Assembly (NCBI RefSeq): GCF_000471905.2 | Contig: NW_006499435.1 | Coordinates: forward strand, 1,600,967 to 1,664,966 | Length of the DNA stretch: 64,000 nt | Direction: 5' to 3' | DNA from: Amborella trichopoda | Lineage: Eukaryota > Streptophyta > Magnoliopsida > Amborellales > Amborellaceae | In this document: piece by piece, positions 13,601 to 26,000 of the stretch | How positions within the stretch are numbered: position 1 is the stretch's first letter | How the letters are laid out: the number at the start of each line of letters is the position of its first letter | Made by a program: the position numbers and the translations under genes | Notes under the pieces: model-generated | What the model was told of the DNA's origin: nothing | What the model saw: only the letters and a program-made list of their open reading frames with translations | The model's database searches: none

Positions 13601-16600
13601 CTGCTATTAGAGTAATGCAACTAATCAAGGAGCATGATCAAATATCCTTTTGAGAATTCCATTTATTAGAGGCTATTTGTAATATGTTTTTTTGGAGAGC
13701 TTTCATTTTGTATAATACAAATTGCATCATTTTTTCTGTGCCTCTTGTAACTCTCTTTTGGTTAAGTTTTGTTCCTTGAATTGAGTAAATGCTCTTATTA
13801 GAATCTGGCCCATGAAAATGTGTAGGGAATATTGTTTTGTTCACTGTTGATTTCAAGTTGGCAATATATTGAATTTTTCTTAAAATATTTCATGATCGAA
13901 TATTTTAAGGAAATTTATCAAAATTCACCTAACTTTTCCACATTTAATACTTTACCCTTTTGTACTTATTCCAACTCATGGTCATGTGTATTTTGATGGG
14001 TAATACACCTAACTCTTCCACCTTTAATACTTTACCCTTTTTTACTTATTCCAGCTAATGGGCATGTGTATTTTGATGGGTATTTGGAAATTAAATCCGA
14101 AGATATGATTAAAATGTTAAATAGCTGATTTCTTATGTGTATTTTGATAAATTTCCCAATATTTTATTTTCTTGGATTGAATGTGATTCACATGTGTATG
14201 CATGGTCAGAAATTCCATCGCTCCCTCTTATCTTGACTACTCTTCAAGAAGCGTGTGTTGATGTTGTATTTTGGTGGCTCGTTTCATGCCTCACAAGTTT
14301 TCACATTTGGGGCTCCTACTTTTTATGTGCGTTATAATGTTATGTGGAGTCATTCATTGAATTCGTTGTTCATACTAGCTGTACAGTTCTATGTGGAGCT
14401 GGAGAGTCAATGAGATGGTCCTGCTTTGTTTTGTTGCTGTCATTTGTCAATAAACATTTCATGTCATACTGTTTTGATTGGGCTATGGACTTCCATGATG
14501 TATTAACTGTCATATTTCAGGCACGTGAAAAGTTTATGTCAATAAAGAAGGGCACACGACCAGAGATTGTATCTGAACTAGAAGAAGTGAGCTTTTGATC
14601 TCTATTTTTTGGTAATGACCATTGGACATTGAGCTTATGATTATCTGGCAGAATTTTCACACCCTGTTTTGTGCAGGATCTTCAAAACTCGAGGTCATCG
14701 TTTGAGAGATGTCGTTTCAATCTAGTAAGTATGATAAGTTTTTCTCCAGTTTGTTTTTTCATAGGGACCTACTTTTCAACGTTTCCAACTATTCAGTTGG
14801 TCGTTAAGGAATTCAGGTGAATGCTCTTACAAGTATTGAAGCAAAGAAAAAATACGAGTTCTTGGAATCTCTCAGTGCAGTGGTGGATGCTCATATGCGT
14901 TACTTTAAACAGGTTAACCTTGCAATTATGGTTTTATTTCAGATTATTTTCAGAGTGCATTTCTTATTTTTCTATACATAGGTTAGTGACCTTAATGATT
15001 TTATGACCATTAGGGCTATGAGTTATTTAGCCAATTGGAACCCTTCATTTATGAGGTAAGACTTTATCTCTGATGTACCTGAAACAATGTCTATTGAACA
15101 TCTTGAACATTGAAGCAATCTACAATTTCCACATAAATGCTAATTCTTTTTTCAGCAGCTAATGGATTTTTGGTTTTGTTTTAAGGTTCTCACATATTCA
15201 CAACAATCAAAGGAAATGGCCCATGTTGAACAAGATGAACTGGCAAAGAGGATTCAGGAGTACAGAACCCAGGTGGAGCTAGAAAACCAACGTGCTTCTG
15301 GTGATATAGAGACTTCAACGAGCGCTGATGGTATTCATGTTGTTGGCACAAATTCATACAAATCCATAGAAGCCCTGATGCAGTCCACTGCAAAAGGAAA
15401 GGTAGTTTCTCGCAACCAACACTGTTTCTGTGATTGTGTCACTTGGGGAAAGCATTCTATAGTTGCTGTTCTTGTGGAAGATCAAGTAACAAGGTTCTTA
15501 GTGGAATTTGCATAGTGAGATTCAATTCTCCATTTTGATGTTTTGATAGTGTGGATCTAATCAGTGTCATCTTCCCTTGTACTTGTACGTGTTGTTGCTT
15601 AAGAATTTTTATAGAGTGAATTCAAGCTCTTCCCTTTCTTTGGCAGGTCCAAACAATTAAGCAAGGTTATCTCTTGAAGCGATCGTCAAATTTGAGAGGC
15701 GATTGGAAGAGAAGGTTCTTTGTACTTGACAGTCATGGAACATTGTATTATTACCGAAATTCAGGGAGCAAGCCTATGGTATGGTATAGAGCATTTGGGT
15801 TTCTCTTTAAAAAAATTTTTTGATATATAGTGCAACAGCAAGAAACTGCTAAAAGATTTTCTCTTATTTACTATTGTGTAATCAGGGCGGTTTGTCTTAA
15901 TTTTGATTGTCCCACTTTACAATCAGAAACTATTTCAATGCTGTCTAATTATGCAAACAAGTTGAGTCAAATCATTAAACTGATCGATGAACTACGGTTG
16001 TCTTAGTTGGAAGAGTCAAATTTTTGTTGTCGTAGGTTCACCTCCATGTCCTGTACTAGGCATGGAAGTGGATGCATTTGATTTGGAAACGAATTTAGTG
16101 GCATAATTATAATCAAAACCCAAAATTTTGAGGGAATTATTATCTCTAATAAGTTGCAAGTCTTGTACACACGCACGCATGAATCTTTTAGTCTTGAATT
16201 TTTTTCATATTTTAATATCGCATTAATATTTTTGAGGAATATACTATTGACTTTGCAGAGCTATCTCTTGGGGGCATAATTGTTAAATACTTTTTTTCTC
16301 TTTATATTTGCCAGGGATCTGTATCACAGCACTCAACGTATGCATCTGAGCTTGGCAGTGGAATGTTTGGTAGATTTCGGTTAGGTCACCACAGATCATC
16401 TCAGAGTGATGAGAATCTTGGTTGCCATACTGTGGATCTTCGAACTGCAACTATTAAAATTGATGCCGAGCAGACAGACCTTCGTTTTTGTTTCAGAATT
16501 ATTTCTCCCTTGAAAACATATACGTTACAGGCATAAAAACCAACCTTTCCTTCTACATAGAGCGTAGGGCTTGTTTGATGCGTTGAAGAGGGGGACTACC

Positions 16601-19028
16601 AAAGCCCCCTCATCCTCAAATCATGGAAGGAGCGGCTTCACATGGTAGCTAAAGCATGGAAGCTGCCCCTTACTAAAAAAGGGGCTTTTGATGCTGAGCA
16701 TGGAATGCCACACTTCTACTTTGCGGCTTCCATACTCCTGAAACAAACACAGGAGATGTTTTGGTGGAACTCGGGTCTCCCACTACCCAAAATGTCACCA
16801 AAACAAACATGCCGTTGTAAGTTTTTGCATCAAAGGATGCTAAAAAGCATGGCTAAGTTTGTCATCTTTTATCTCTTTTAATAGGCAGAAAATGGTGCGG
16901 AGCGGAAGGTTTGGGTTGATAAAATAACAGGAGTTATTGTATCCCTTCTGAACTCTCACTTAACTGAGCAGGTTAGTGTTTGAAGGACCACACTTCGATG
17001 TTGTTATTTGAAGTCTTTGAAGCTTTAGGTTTACATGTACAATTTGTATGCCTATGAGTATCTAACATGACTTCAGGTTGGTCCATAGCAGTATGATGAT
17101 CGAAAAATGAATATTGAGAATAGTGGCTTAAGTGACGCGTATGGATCTGGTCCTCCATCAGGAGAGTTTCATACATCCGTTGTGACATCAGAGGATGACC
17201 CGACCCTTTCAGGGCATAATAGGGTTGTCAGAATTCTCAGGGAAGTTCGGGGAAATGATACTTGTGCAGAATGTGGTGCTTCTGAACCGGATTGGGCATC
17301 TCTGAATCTTGGGATTTTGATATGCATTGAATGCTCTGGAGTTCACCGGAATCTTGGAGTTCATATCTCGAAGGTATGAAAGCCCTGCGAGCAGTTTTCT
17401 TCAGAAATACTAAATATTCTAATATTCTTGTATCTTCAGATTTTTATTTCCTCCTAGTATGTAATATTGACTGTTCTTTTCAGTGTGCTTATCCTGTCCT
17501 TATAGAAGCTAAAGTGCTCTTTAATTAGCATGCCGATAGTTTATAACTTTGCAGGATCATGTGGGTCTGATTGCTGGAAGTATCTTTCCTAGAAAGGATA
17601 TTTATATAGTAATATACTTATGTTTAGTGGGATTTTTGGGTCGAAATCTTCGTTCTTTATGGCAAAAGCTGTTTTATCATGGTCTGCTATAGAAACTATT
17701 AGAGGAGCGTATGCTCTTATCCCTTTCAAGGATTTATATCAGCATTGTCCAAAATAGGGAAGAGAGAAGTTGAGAGTTAATAGCTGTTATCAGTGAGGAA
17801 ACACTAATTGTATGTATATTTTTGGATCCTAAAGGCTGCGCTTCCTATTCATCTGTCTCTTGCTTGTAAATTGACAAGAATGTCTAGCGTTTATGAAATC
17901 TGGTTGCCTGTCAAGAAAGAGATTCATGTGCCTTGGTCCCTTATTTTTGCAGGTCAGATCGCTAACATTTGATGTCAAGGTGTGGGAACCTGCTATAATG
18001 GATTTATTCCGTGAGTTGGGCAATGCTTATTGTAACTCAGTGTGGGAAGGACTTCTTCAAGTTGAGGATGAAAGGTACATAAATAAAGAAAAAGTGGAGA
18101 GCTATGATGCAACTTTTTCCCCCCCTCTCTGTTTTTTGTTTTTTAAGGCATTTTACACTTAGATGTGGACAACGGAGTATGATGACATTAGATTTTGTGT
18201 AACTCATTTTGATTGGATTGATTTCATGTAGAGGAGATGTTTCCAAAATGATCACAAAACCAGTCCACAGGGACCCCATTTTGGCAAAGGAGAAATATAT
18301 CCAAGCAAAGGTATGATTTCCATTGGCTCTTCTTGTAACTATGCGGGTCAATAGAGATTTGTCAAATTAGGTGTCTCTGAATCTTACAACTAGCAGAAAT
18401 GATATAGTGGTAACTTTTCTTTTATTATGCAGTACATGGAGAAACAATTGGTTGTTAAAGTAAACACTAAACCTGATTTGCCTTCTCCCGCTGCCCTCAT
18501 TTGGGAAGCTGTCAAGGCTAAAAATATACGAGAGGTTTATCACCTCCTTGTGGCTTCTAGTGCAAGTATTAATATCATCTATGATCAGGCAAACCCAGAT
18601 GATATGCATCATGTAACAGACCAGAGGGAGCTAGATGGTACTAATTTAAGAGAGAGAAAGCCAGTTGATCCTGCATCTTGCGAGAGACTGGTGAACTCAG
18701 GAGAAATATCAAATTGCCTTCAAGGTTGCTCATTGCTGCATTTGGCTTGTCATGTGGGGGATCGCACAATGCTCGAGTTGCTTCTACAGTTCGGTGCAGA
18801 TGTAAATGCCCGTGACTTCCATGGGAGAACTCCTCTTCATCATTGCATATTGAGTAGGAACAATCCCTTTGCAAAGATTCTCGCCAGAAGGTAAATGTAG
18901 CAAAAGGAAAGAGACATGGATTCTCATACAAACAGTTGGAATCATTTGCCTATTTGATCTCAAGTAATGTTGCACAATGTAAAAACCAAAAAAGGATCAC
19001 TCATGTTTTCTTCTGAGCCCGATGAAGC

Positions 19029-19072
<44 letters not shown>

Positions 19073-19712
19073 GATCTCTTTGCACAGAGCCGAGGGTGCT
19101 GGCCTTGGCAGCTCGTTACAATTGTATNNNNNNNNNNNNNNNNNNNNNNNNNNNNNNNNNNNNNNNNNNNNNNNNNNNNNNNNNNNNNNNNNNNNNNNNN
19201 NNNNNNNNNNNNNNNNNNNNNNNNNNNNNNNNNNNNNNNNNNNNNNNNNNNNNNNNNNNNNNNNNNNNNNNNNNNNNNNNNNNNNNNNNNNNNNNNNNNN
19301 NNNNNNNNNNNNNNNNNNNNNNNNNNNNNNNNNNNNNNNNNNNNNNNNNNNNNNNNNNNNNNNNNNNNNNNNNNNNNNNNNNNNNNNNNNNNNNNNNNNN
19401 NNNNNNNNNNNNNNNNNNNNNNNNNNNNNNNNNNNNNNNNNNNNNNNNNNNNNNNNNNNNNNNNNNNNNNNNNNNNNNNNNNNNNNNNNNNNNNNNNNNN
19501 NNNNNNNNNNNNNNNNNNNNNNNNNNNNNNNNNNNNNNNNNNNNNNNNNNNNNNNNNNNNNNNNNNNNNNNNNNNNNNNNNNNNNNNNNNNNNNNNNNNN
19601 NNNNNNNNNNNNNNNNNNNNNNNNNNNNNNNNNNNNNNNNNNNNNNNNNNNNNNNNNNNNNNNNNNNNNNNNNNNNNNNNNNNNNNNNNNNNNNNNNNNN
19701 NNNNNNNNNNNN

Positions 19713-19758
<46 letters not shown>

Positions 19759-20165
19759 GATCTCTTTGCACAGAGCCAGGGTGCTGGCCTTGGCAGCTCG
19801 TTACAATTGTATAAAATTCTCTCCCTTGTGGTTTCGAGGTCCATTGATGCCAATTTGTTGGTTGTATCCGAGAAAATCTATTGGGTCCTCACATCTGAAT
19901 TTTGTCTTAAGAAATGCGAGTTAGATGTGTGCCCACTTGCTTTGACCTGAGAGCGTTGTTCCTTTACTTTATGGAACTGATTAACATGATTTTGACTGTT
20001 TATTTACGTTTTTCTGTATAAAAGATCTCGTTCCTTGTTTGATGTCTCAGGGGATCAAGCCCATCAATTAAAGATGGTGGCGGCAAAAGTGCTTTAGAAA
20101 GAGCAATGGAACTGGGTGCTATAACTGATGATGAACTCTTCATTCTATTGGCGGGTTCGAGCTGA
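2561..20165 (+). CDS. AGD4-like: ArfGAP with BAR, PH, zinc finger and ankyrin repeats (AGD2/AGD4-like), 5' partial
   Basis: This gene encodes a GTPase-activating protein for ARF small GTPases acting in vesicle traffic at curved membranes. Exons: 2561-2637, 4707-4807, 6246-6316, 12793-12855, 12982-13026, 14521-14586, 14677-14724, 14817-14912, 15014-15055, 15186-15401, 15647-15778, 16315-16530, 16885-16971, 17092-17373, 17953-18074, 18232-18310, 18433-18890, 20051-20165. Phases join without a break into 771 residues plus the missing first exon. A BAR domain fills about residues 1-203 (motif [17 protein letters not shown]). A PH domain begins at about 278 ([20 protein letters not shown]). The ArfGAP finger is C-x2-C-x16-C-x2-C at 478-501, followed by [16 protein letters not shown] with the arginine finger. 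Ankyrin repeats follow from about 678, then a C-terminal [15 protein letters not shown] motif typical of the AGD2/AGD4 branch. The intron after 16530 uses a GC donor. Branch assignment is from memory of the family. Confidence 0.93.
3924..4009. repeat. 35-bp tandem repeat, 2.5 copies, in an ArfGAP intron
   Basis: Units begin at 3924, 3959 and 3994 with GAGGCATCATATGGTG; the first two are near-identical over 35 bp and the third is partial. There is no coding or spacer structure, so this is a simple local duplication. Confidence 0.85.
4102..4448. mobile_element. hAT-type MITE in an ArfGAP intron
   Basis: The element starts CAGTGTTTATAAA and ends TTTTAAAACACTG, giving inverted CAGTG/CACTG termini typical of hAT elements. 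The flanking 8-mers GTGTAAAC and GCATAAAC agree at 6 of 8 positions and would be an aged target-site duplication. The interior of about 347 bp has no transposase. Confidence 0.72.
6770..7640 (-). mobile_element. L1-type LINE remnant: zf-RVT and RNase H-like domain
   Basis: On the minus strand a [12 protein letters not shown] segment near 7510-7560 matches the zinc-finger segment found after reverse transcriptase in plant LINEs. [15 protein letters not shown] segment near 7125-7165 is the usual start of the RVT_3 RNase H domain. The frame at 6776-7030 contains [14 protein letters not shown] and [12 protein letters not shown], which are RVT_3 landmarks. The pieces are in different frames with stops between, so the element is dead. 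It lies antisense in the 6.5-kb ArfGAP intron. Confidence 0.75.
7660..9900. mobile_element. degenerate DNA transposon with long inverted arms (Mutator- or hAT-like)
   Basis: The left arm (about 7660-7995) and the right arm (about 9588-9900) are inverted copies of each other. Both contain AAGAGGGGATT, ATCCCTTGGA, an AATAAAATAA block, a GTATGGAC..GGGGAAG block, TTTTTGGCC and TAGACACC, and a TGTCCATGCAACA block, in the same order. The interior, about 1.6 kb, is GC-richer than its surroundings and has no recognisable transposase. I cannot fix exact ends or a target-site duplication by eye. Confidence 0.55.
9783..10125 (+). repeat. three tandem tRNA-like repeat units
   Basis: Three related units of roughly 120-150 bp lie in a row. 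Each has a 'ggtag' segment followed by a motif resembling the pol III B box: GGATCGAATCC near 9810, a weaker GGGATCAAATG near 9955, and AGTTCAAATCC at 10103. The last also has TAGCCTGTGTGG at 10060, close to an A box, 43 nt upstream. A-rich stretches separate the units. They look like tRNA-derived (SINE-type) sequence used as subterminal repeats of the neighbouring transposon. Confidence 0.45.
10515..10624. repeat. (TA)n microsatellites
   Basis: Two runs of alternating TA occur, near 10515-10532 and 10597-10624, in an AT-rich stretch of the ArfGAP intron. Confidence 0.9.
10640..11640. other. unassigned GC-richer intronic block, probably transposon-derived
   Basis: This kilobase differs in base composition from the AT-rich sequence around it and has several overlapping open frames up to 115 codons, mostly on the minus strand, with serine/leucine-rich low-complexity translations. 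A tandem repeat containing AGAAGTTGGGAACTT occurs near 11078-11138. I recognise no protein family in any frame. Confidence 0.35.
13926..14083. repeat. 80-bp tandem duplication in an ArfGAP intron
   Basis: Copy 1 starts at 13926 and copy 2 at 14006, both with CACCTAACT.TTCCAC and sharing CTTTACCCTTTT and GTGTATTTTGATGGGT. A related segment occurs at about 22010-22075, so the unit belongs to a dispersed repeat. Confidence 0.8.
19030..19813. repeat. direct duplicate flanks around an assembly gap
   Basis: The roughly 98 bases before the N-run and the 101 bases after it are the same sequence: (GT)n, then (GA)n, then GACGATCTCTTTGCACAGAG, a GGTGCTGGCCTTGGCAGCTC block and TTACAATTGTAT. They differ by one base in the middle and in microsatellite length. 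Confidence 0.9.
19128..19712. other. assembly gap (585 N)
   Basis: The run of N lies in the last ArfGAP intron. Because both flanks carry the same sequence, the gap may be artificial. Confidence 0.99.
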
Positions 20166-20459
20166 ATTCATAAACCATGCTTACTTCTACTATCCATCCA
20201 GCCAAATTGCCTTCAGTAATGTGAGAGAGATTTCAACCATGAAGTTTTAAAGGTAGGTTCTTGTTCCAATACAGTTGCCATGGATCAGATCCCAATACCA
20301 GTAGCCATAAGTCAGATCCGGGCGCTCATCAGTTGTAGCAAAGAGGAGATGTACCATTATTACTATGAACTGTGGACAGCAATGTCATGATAACCTGTAC
20401 TATTTTATCTAACTTATATTGTACTTTGTTATTAACGTTAAGCAGAAAAAAAGAAATTA

Positions 20460-21180
20460 CTAAGGCACCGTTTGATTTCAAATTTCATTAAATAGTGATT
20501 TTTTTTTATCTGAATTGTAATTGATGAAATACATTTCCTTGTCGATTATTGTTTGCTATTTAGGGCCTTCGATTGTTCTAATTTGAATTGCAATTTGCAT
20601 TGTGTGGTGTGATGGTGGGGCTGATGATGGCAAAATGGTATTCACCCAAAAAAGATGGTGTGATGTGGTGGTAGTGGTGAGCAGTATGATAGTGGCACAA
20701 TGGTGGTCATGGGGGGGTGGTGGTGGTCATATGTCATATGGTGGCGGAGGTATGGTACTGGTGAGATGCTGGTGGGGGGTAATTGTGGTACGAATGGAGT
20801 GGTGGTGGTGGTGAATGTGGTGAGCAGCAGTGGTAATGGTAGTGGTGCAACGGTGGTGAAGTGGTGGTGGTGCAACGGTGGTGAAGTGGTGGTGGTGCAT
20901 GTGGTATTGTGGTGGCTCAATAGTAGTAATGGTGCGGTGCTGACAAACGTAAGATTGCAGTTGTGACAGGGAAGGGGTAGTGGAGAGAGAGAGAGAGAGA
21001 GAGAGAGTGTGTGTGTGTGATAAATGGCATTTTTCAACGGAGAGTCCACTTGAACTTGGAACCAATTTGAATTTAAAAATCAGAACACCTTTCAAGGCTA
21101 AATTGCAACATGGATAAATGAAAATTTGATCCGGCTGATTCCAAACAATAATTTGATTTCAATCAACACCTTTCAAGGGA
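20460..21180. mobile_element. non-autonomous element with GGT/GTGG-rich core, downstream of the ArfGAP gene
   Basis: AT-rich outer arms (GTTTGATTTCAAATTTCATT at the left and AATTTGATTTCAATCAA near the right) enclose a strongly strand-biased core of GTGGTG repeats at about 20600-20940, then (GA)n and (GT)n. The inner arm GAATTGCAATTTGCATTGTG, followed by GTGGTGTGAT, is matched by a second copy at 43790, so this is a dispersed element and not a gene. Confidence 0.6.
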
Positions 21181-21509
21181 TGATATGGAGGGATTGTAAG
21201 ATCTTTTTTTTTTATGTAAGCACATGACAATTACTTTTAGTCATGAACCATGGGATGTAAATCACACCATGTAGATCTAAAAACAATAATGCATTATAGC
21301 TATAAAGGAATTCATATTCTAAAAATAATAATGCAAACAATAATGCATTACAAAATGTGACATAAAATTCACACAATGCAGATGAAAATAGGGAATTCAT
21401 ACTTTTAAAATAAGGACATGTTATCACTGTCATTTTTAAGTATTCATAGATCCGTCAATTATGCATAACAGTAAAAATTTAAGATTCATAATTAAGGGTA
21501 AAAATAAAT

Positions 21510-21775
21510 GGGATTGTTTACAAAGAGGCCATTTATCTTTTTGTATATGAATGTCACATTCATGCTTATCCTTTAAATTTGAAATGGTTTTTTTTAAATT
21601 TGAAAATGGGTGGTTGTAAAAGTGTCATTGAATAGGCATAATGTTTTTACATTTTTTTTTCTTGGAGTTAGTAATGTATCTCAAGCTATTTAATTTTACA
21701 TCTAATGAGTGAGAATAATTGTGATCAACATATACAAAAAAAAATAAAAATAAAATTTTAAGACATTTCAAAGGC
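21510..21775. mobile_element. MITE, family B
   Basis: The left end reads GGGATTGTTTACAAAG and ATATGAATGTCACATT; the right end, inverted, gives TTTGTATATGTTGATCACAA. The same termini recur at 33470, 35258, 42235 and 58985. Confidence 0.6.
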
Positions 21776-22179
21776 AAGATTGGCAATTATGGCTTTGCTT
21801 TTCGTAAAGTTGTGCTGTAAACCGAACCCTTATTTTCTAAGCCTCCTTATTCCTTTCCCTATGAAAATTAAAGTAGGAGACATCAAATATTGTAGGAAAA
21901 GTGGAAAAAAAAAGAGAGACCGATTTGACTTCGAATAAATATGAGCGATTGGGACAAAGATAAAGGTCTCATTGTACACAATTCTTTGATAGTTTATCCA
22001 TTTTGGGTATTCCAACTCATGGTCTTGTGTATTATGAAGATTTTATGAAATTAAATCGAAAAGGTAAAATATTAAATAATTAATCCTTTAATTATCTTGT
22101 AACATTTGGGAAATTAATGGAAAAATCTCTCTTTATTTTTGATATTTAAGAACCGTCTCATGTATTTTAAGAATATTTG

Positions 22180-22520
22180 GGTTAGTTTGTATAAAATTGA
22201 GGCTCTAACCTCTAAATAATATTGAAATATGATTTTTCGGTTGCAAAAATCTTGGTGATAGTCTGAAAATCTATTTTCATATCTAATTATAAAATTTAAA
22301 GCTTCAAGAATAATATTGCTTTGATAGATCTATAAACACTTCAAATATTGAAACTTGACAGCTCAGATAATGCATTACAAATGCACTATTTTATATACTT
22401 GAAATTTATTTTTTCACATATATAAATCTCGAGGTCGAGACGATTGATTTGAGGGTTTTTCAACATAGAAACAACCTCTTCTAGTAAATTTAATTGTTTC
22501 AAGCCTCAACCTTATATAAA
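22180..22520. mobile_element. MITE, family A
   Basis: This copy of a dispersed family has an interior with ATCTCGAGGTCGAGACGATT and GAGGGTTTTTCAACAT, and an end with CCTCAACCTTATATAAA. The family signature is a palindrome like CATCTCGACATCGAGATG plus a terminal AGGTTGCAACCTTATATAAA. Confidence 0.55.
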
Positions 22521-22524
22521 ATTT

Positions 22525-22872
22525 TTCTTTTATATTTTAAAAAATTATATAATGTCGTAACTTTAAAATATAGAATTAATGTGTACTTAAAATATCCATC
22601 GTAAAAAGCTATTTTGAAGTTAAAAAATCTTCTAATTGAGCATCTTGCCATGGAGATATATGAATATGGAAATTTTTTTTTTTTGAGTCTTAAATATAGT
22701 ATATCTTGCAATACATTATCTAGACTATCAATTTTTAAATCCTCATATGTTTATAATTAAAATTTAATTAAAGATGAAAATTGATTATCATGCCGTTATA
22801 AGAATTTTTAACATTAAAATTATATCTCATAATAAAATTTTGTGGTGCACTTGTACAAACCGCACGCCCCTC
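22525..22872. mobile_element. MITE, family A, opposite orientation
   Basis: It directly follows the previous copy but is inverted. Shared landmarks are AAAATATAGAATTAATGTG, CTAATTGAGCATCTTGCCAT and GCAATACATTATCTAGAC. The pair sits about 190 bp upstream of the THO1 start codon. Confidence 0.55.
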
Positions 22873-22984
22873 GTATTTTATAGCTCAGTCTCTTTTTCAT
22901 AGTGAACACCGTATTTATTGTTTTTGTTTTTCTATTTATTTGGCTTAAGGACAAATTTGGGCATCCGCAAAGATATTAAGCAGG

Positions 22985-23058
22985 AGCTTGCCTCTCTCTG
23001 AGAGAGAGAGAGAGAGAGGGAGCTAGTAACATAGAGAGAGAGAACAAGTTAGTTAGCG
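22985..23058 (+). promoter_or_regulatory. GA-rich 5' leader of THO1
   Basis: CTCTCTCTGAGAGAGAGAGA at about 22994-23015 followed by a second GA run up to 23041 lies just ahead of the ATG at 23059. GA-rich leaders are common in plant housekeeping genes. I cannot place the transcription start. Confidence 0.4.
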
Positions 23059-26000
23059 ATGGCGGAAGCTACTCCTCAACTACGCATTCTCCTTCATCAG
23101 CAGCAACCCCAAAAGGAACGCTCCCCCATCACCGTTTCCAGCCACGCTGATAGAAACCGAGTTCTTGTACTTCACTTTCTTAATTTACTTTCATGAATTT
23201 TGTCTATCAACTACGAAATCCCGTTAAATTAGGGTTTTTTTTTTTGGACTGCGCAATATTGGTGTTTTTCCTGATCAATATCTGTATTTCTGGTCTTTGT
23301 TTCTTGATTTATTGTCAGTTTTGTTATGTTCTGCGCCCCTGACTCACGGTACACGTTTCCATACTTAAATATGATAGTCAAATAGAACACTACCCTACGG
23401 AAGAAATAATTTTGCATTGCAGGTGTTCAAATAGTGTACAATTTCATTTTCTCTAGCTGGAAAAAAGGCAAAACAATTTTACCATTGGGAGCTTTTGTCA
23501 TTCCAAAGTGAATTACAGAAGATAAATCATGTTTCATGCGGAAAATAATTTTATTTAATTTGGTTTCAATGATCAACTTGGTGTGCTGTTTTCAAAATGA
23601 TTCAAAGAGGGTTGGACATAAGTTTAATTGTACCGTGACAGCATAACATCATTTTTCCATGGTATGTGCGCTTTTGTTTTGTACCCAAGGTCTTTAAGTT
23701 TGGGTTTTGGGTTTTGGGAACTCTTAATGATGCATCTATAACATCTTCTATTCAATTTTCCCTTTTTAACAATTTCCTTCTTTTTTTGAAGAGTTTCAAC
23801 AGTCTCCTTTATAAACTCAATTTTTTGATATAAGGATGCTTCGACAAGATCATATGCATTTACATAGCACTATTGATTGTGTATAGTCTACATAGCACTA
23901 TTGATTGTGTATAATCTACATTTATCATATTTTTAATATAATTCTAAAAAGGTTAGAATGCCTTTCTTTCATTTTTCTACTTATACATGAGATAAATGGA
24001 AGTTCTACTTTTGTTCCAGGAAGTATTTAGACGTGCACTATCGCAAGTTGGTCCACCTGCAAATTTTGCTTTGCAGACAGTTCAGGAAGCCATAAAACCA
24101 CAGGTCATAATCAATGTTCTCGCTAATGTAAAATTTCTTGTGTTTGAGACATTGTCCAGGGCCGCACTTCTTTACGAGTTCCATCATTTAAATTTGTATG
24201 GCATCATAGTGTTTATTGGCTTATCACTTTCTATGCATTCACTTGTTAGTTGTCAATGAATTGGAAAATTATATCCCTGCTAAAGCTTGAAAATTAGTCT
24301 TGCTTTGTTCATTTTTCTCAAATGCGACATATTTTGGCAGAAACAAACTGTGTTGGTGCAAGATGAGAACCAATCCTTGGAAAATGCTCTACGGGCATTA
24401 CTTCAGGAACTAGCAGTAAGTTATTACATTCTAAAGATGTGTCATGCGCTTTTCTGTGTGCATATTTGCATGTATGTGTACATGCATAAATGACCTGGTA
24501 TTTCTCACATGCTACCATATGCTAAAGTTTGGCTTATTTGTCAGTTTCGCTATGTAATGTAATTGACATATATATTCTAGATTTTCATTTTCCACTTTCT
24601 TTTCCAACTTGGCCTTATTGAGTTCTCTTAACTTGCTTTTTGTCTTGGACATGTAGTCCTCTGCAGTTCAGTTAGGAGAGCGCACTATGCAATATGGACA
24701 GTCCATTGATGGTGCAGGGAGTATGCCTGGTCTCATACCTCGGCTTCTTGGTTCGTATTTCTTGCAACTGCATAGTAGACGTATAAAGTGTGGCTCACTT
24801 GTAAGATTTATTTATTTGTTCTTTGAATGTTTGGATTGAAAATTCTCCGTCTTTGGAAGCATTAAATGATCACTCTCCTTGCAATTTTCCCAATTGATTG
24901 TGCTCCTTCATCTCTCTGTAGATATTGTCCTCTATCTTTGTGAGCAAAGTCATGTGGAGGGTGGTATGATATTCCAGCTGCTAGAAGATTTGACTGAAAT
25001 GTCAACCATCAGAGATTGTAAAGAAGTTTTTGGCTATATCGAGAGCAAGCAGGATATCTTAGGCAAGGTATGTACTGCACTTTTTGTTTTTGTGGGTGAT
25101 TGAATGAACTGCTGTTGTGCGGCTCAAAGTCTATTTGACTTTACTAGGATTTGTTAAATGCATCGTTTGGTTTCTGGGCATTATGGAATTTCTACAGAAG
25201 TGGATATGTTTTCTTGTTTGCAGCAAGAACTCTTTGGCAGAGGGAAGCTTGTAATGTTGAGGACATGCAATCAGCTTCTTCGTCGACTTTCTAAGGTAGC
25301 CAATATTATACAATTGGGATCTTGAATAATTATTGTACATAGAAAATTAATCTTTCATGAAAAGTTTTGTTGCCTTCTATGATCCACATTTCTCATGACT
25401 TGGAGCCCATGTATTCTGATGACTGCTCTTTTTGAAAGTTATAATCTGATGATCTTTCAATCTGCATCTTTCTGTCCATCAGGCAAATGATGTGGTCTTC
25501 TGTGGCCGTATCCTTATGTTTCTGGCTCATGTCTTCCCATTGTCGGAGCGCTCAGGTATTGGCTGCCATTGTATTCTCTGCAGTCTCTGTGTTTCTTTTG
25601 TGTTTTGTTCAATTGTCTGTTTAAGTCACTTTGATTGCAATCCTCTGCTCGTTATTGTCAGCTTTGAATGTAAAGGGAGTTTTCAATACATCCAATCAAA
25701 CAAAGTATGAACAAGAGCCTCCTGAAGGTATTATTCTAATATTTATTGAGGTTTTCCCTGAGGAAATTATTTAAAGGTTTTCCCTGAGGAGATTATTTTC
25801 CCAACTTTACACAATTGGTTTCTGAATGGGATCCATTCCTTCCTTTTCCTGACATTTCTTTTTTATATTTCAGGAATTTCTGTTGATTTCAACTTCTACA
25901 AGACATTTTGGAGTTTGCAGGTCGACTATGTCACTCACTGCTCTTATTATCCACAGATTTGGTCTTGCTATTATTTTCATTAGCCTTCTGTATGTATGAT

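Noticed and set aside
19001-19950. Open frames of 234-284 codons on both strands
   Set aside because: They exist only because the N-run is read as open; the flanks are GA/GT microsatellites.
20602-21095. Val/Trp/Gly- or His/Pro/Thr-rich open frames
   Set aside because: They are translations of a GTGGTG repeat with no stop codons by composition.
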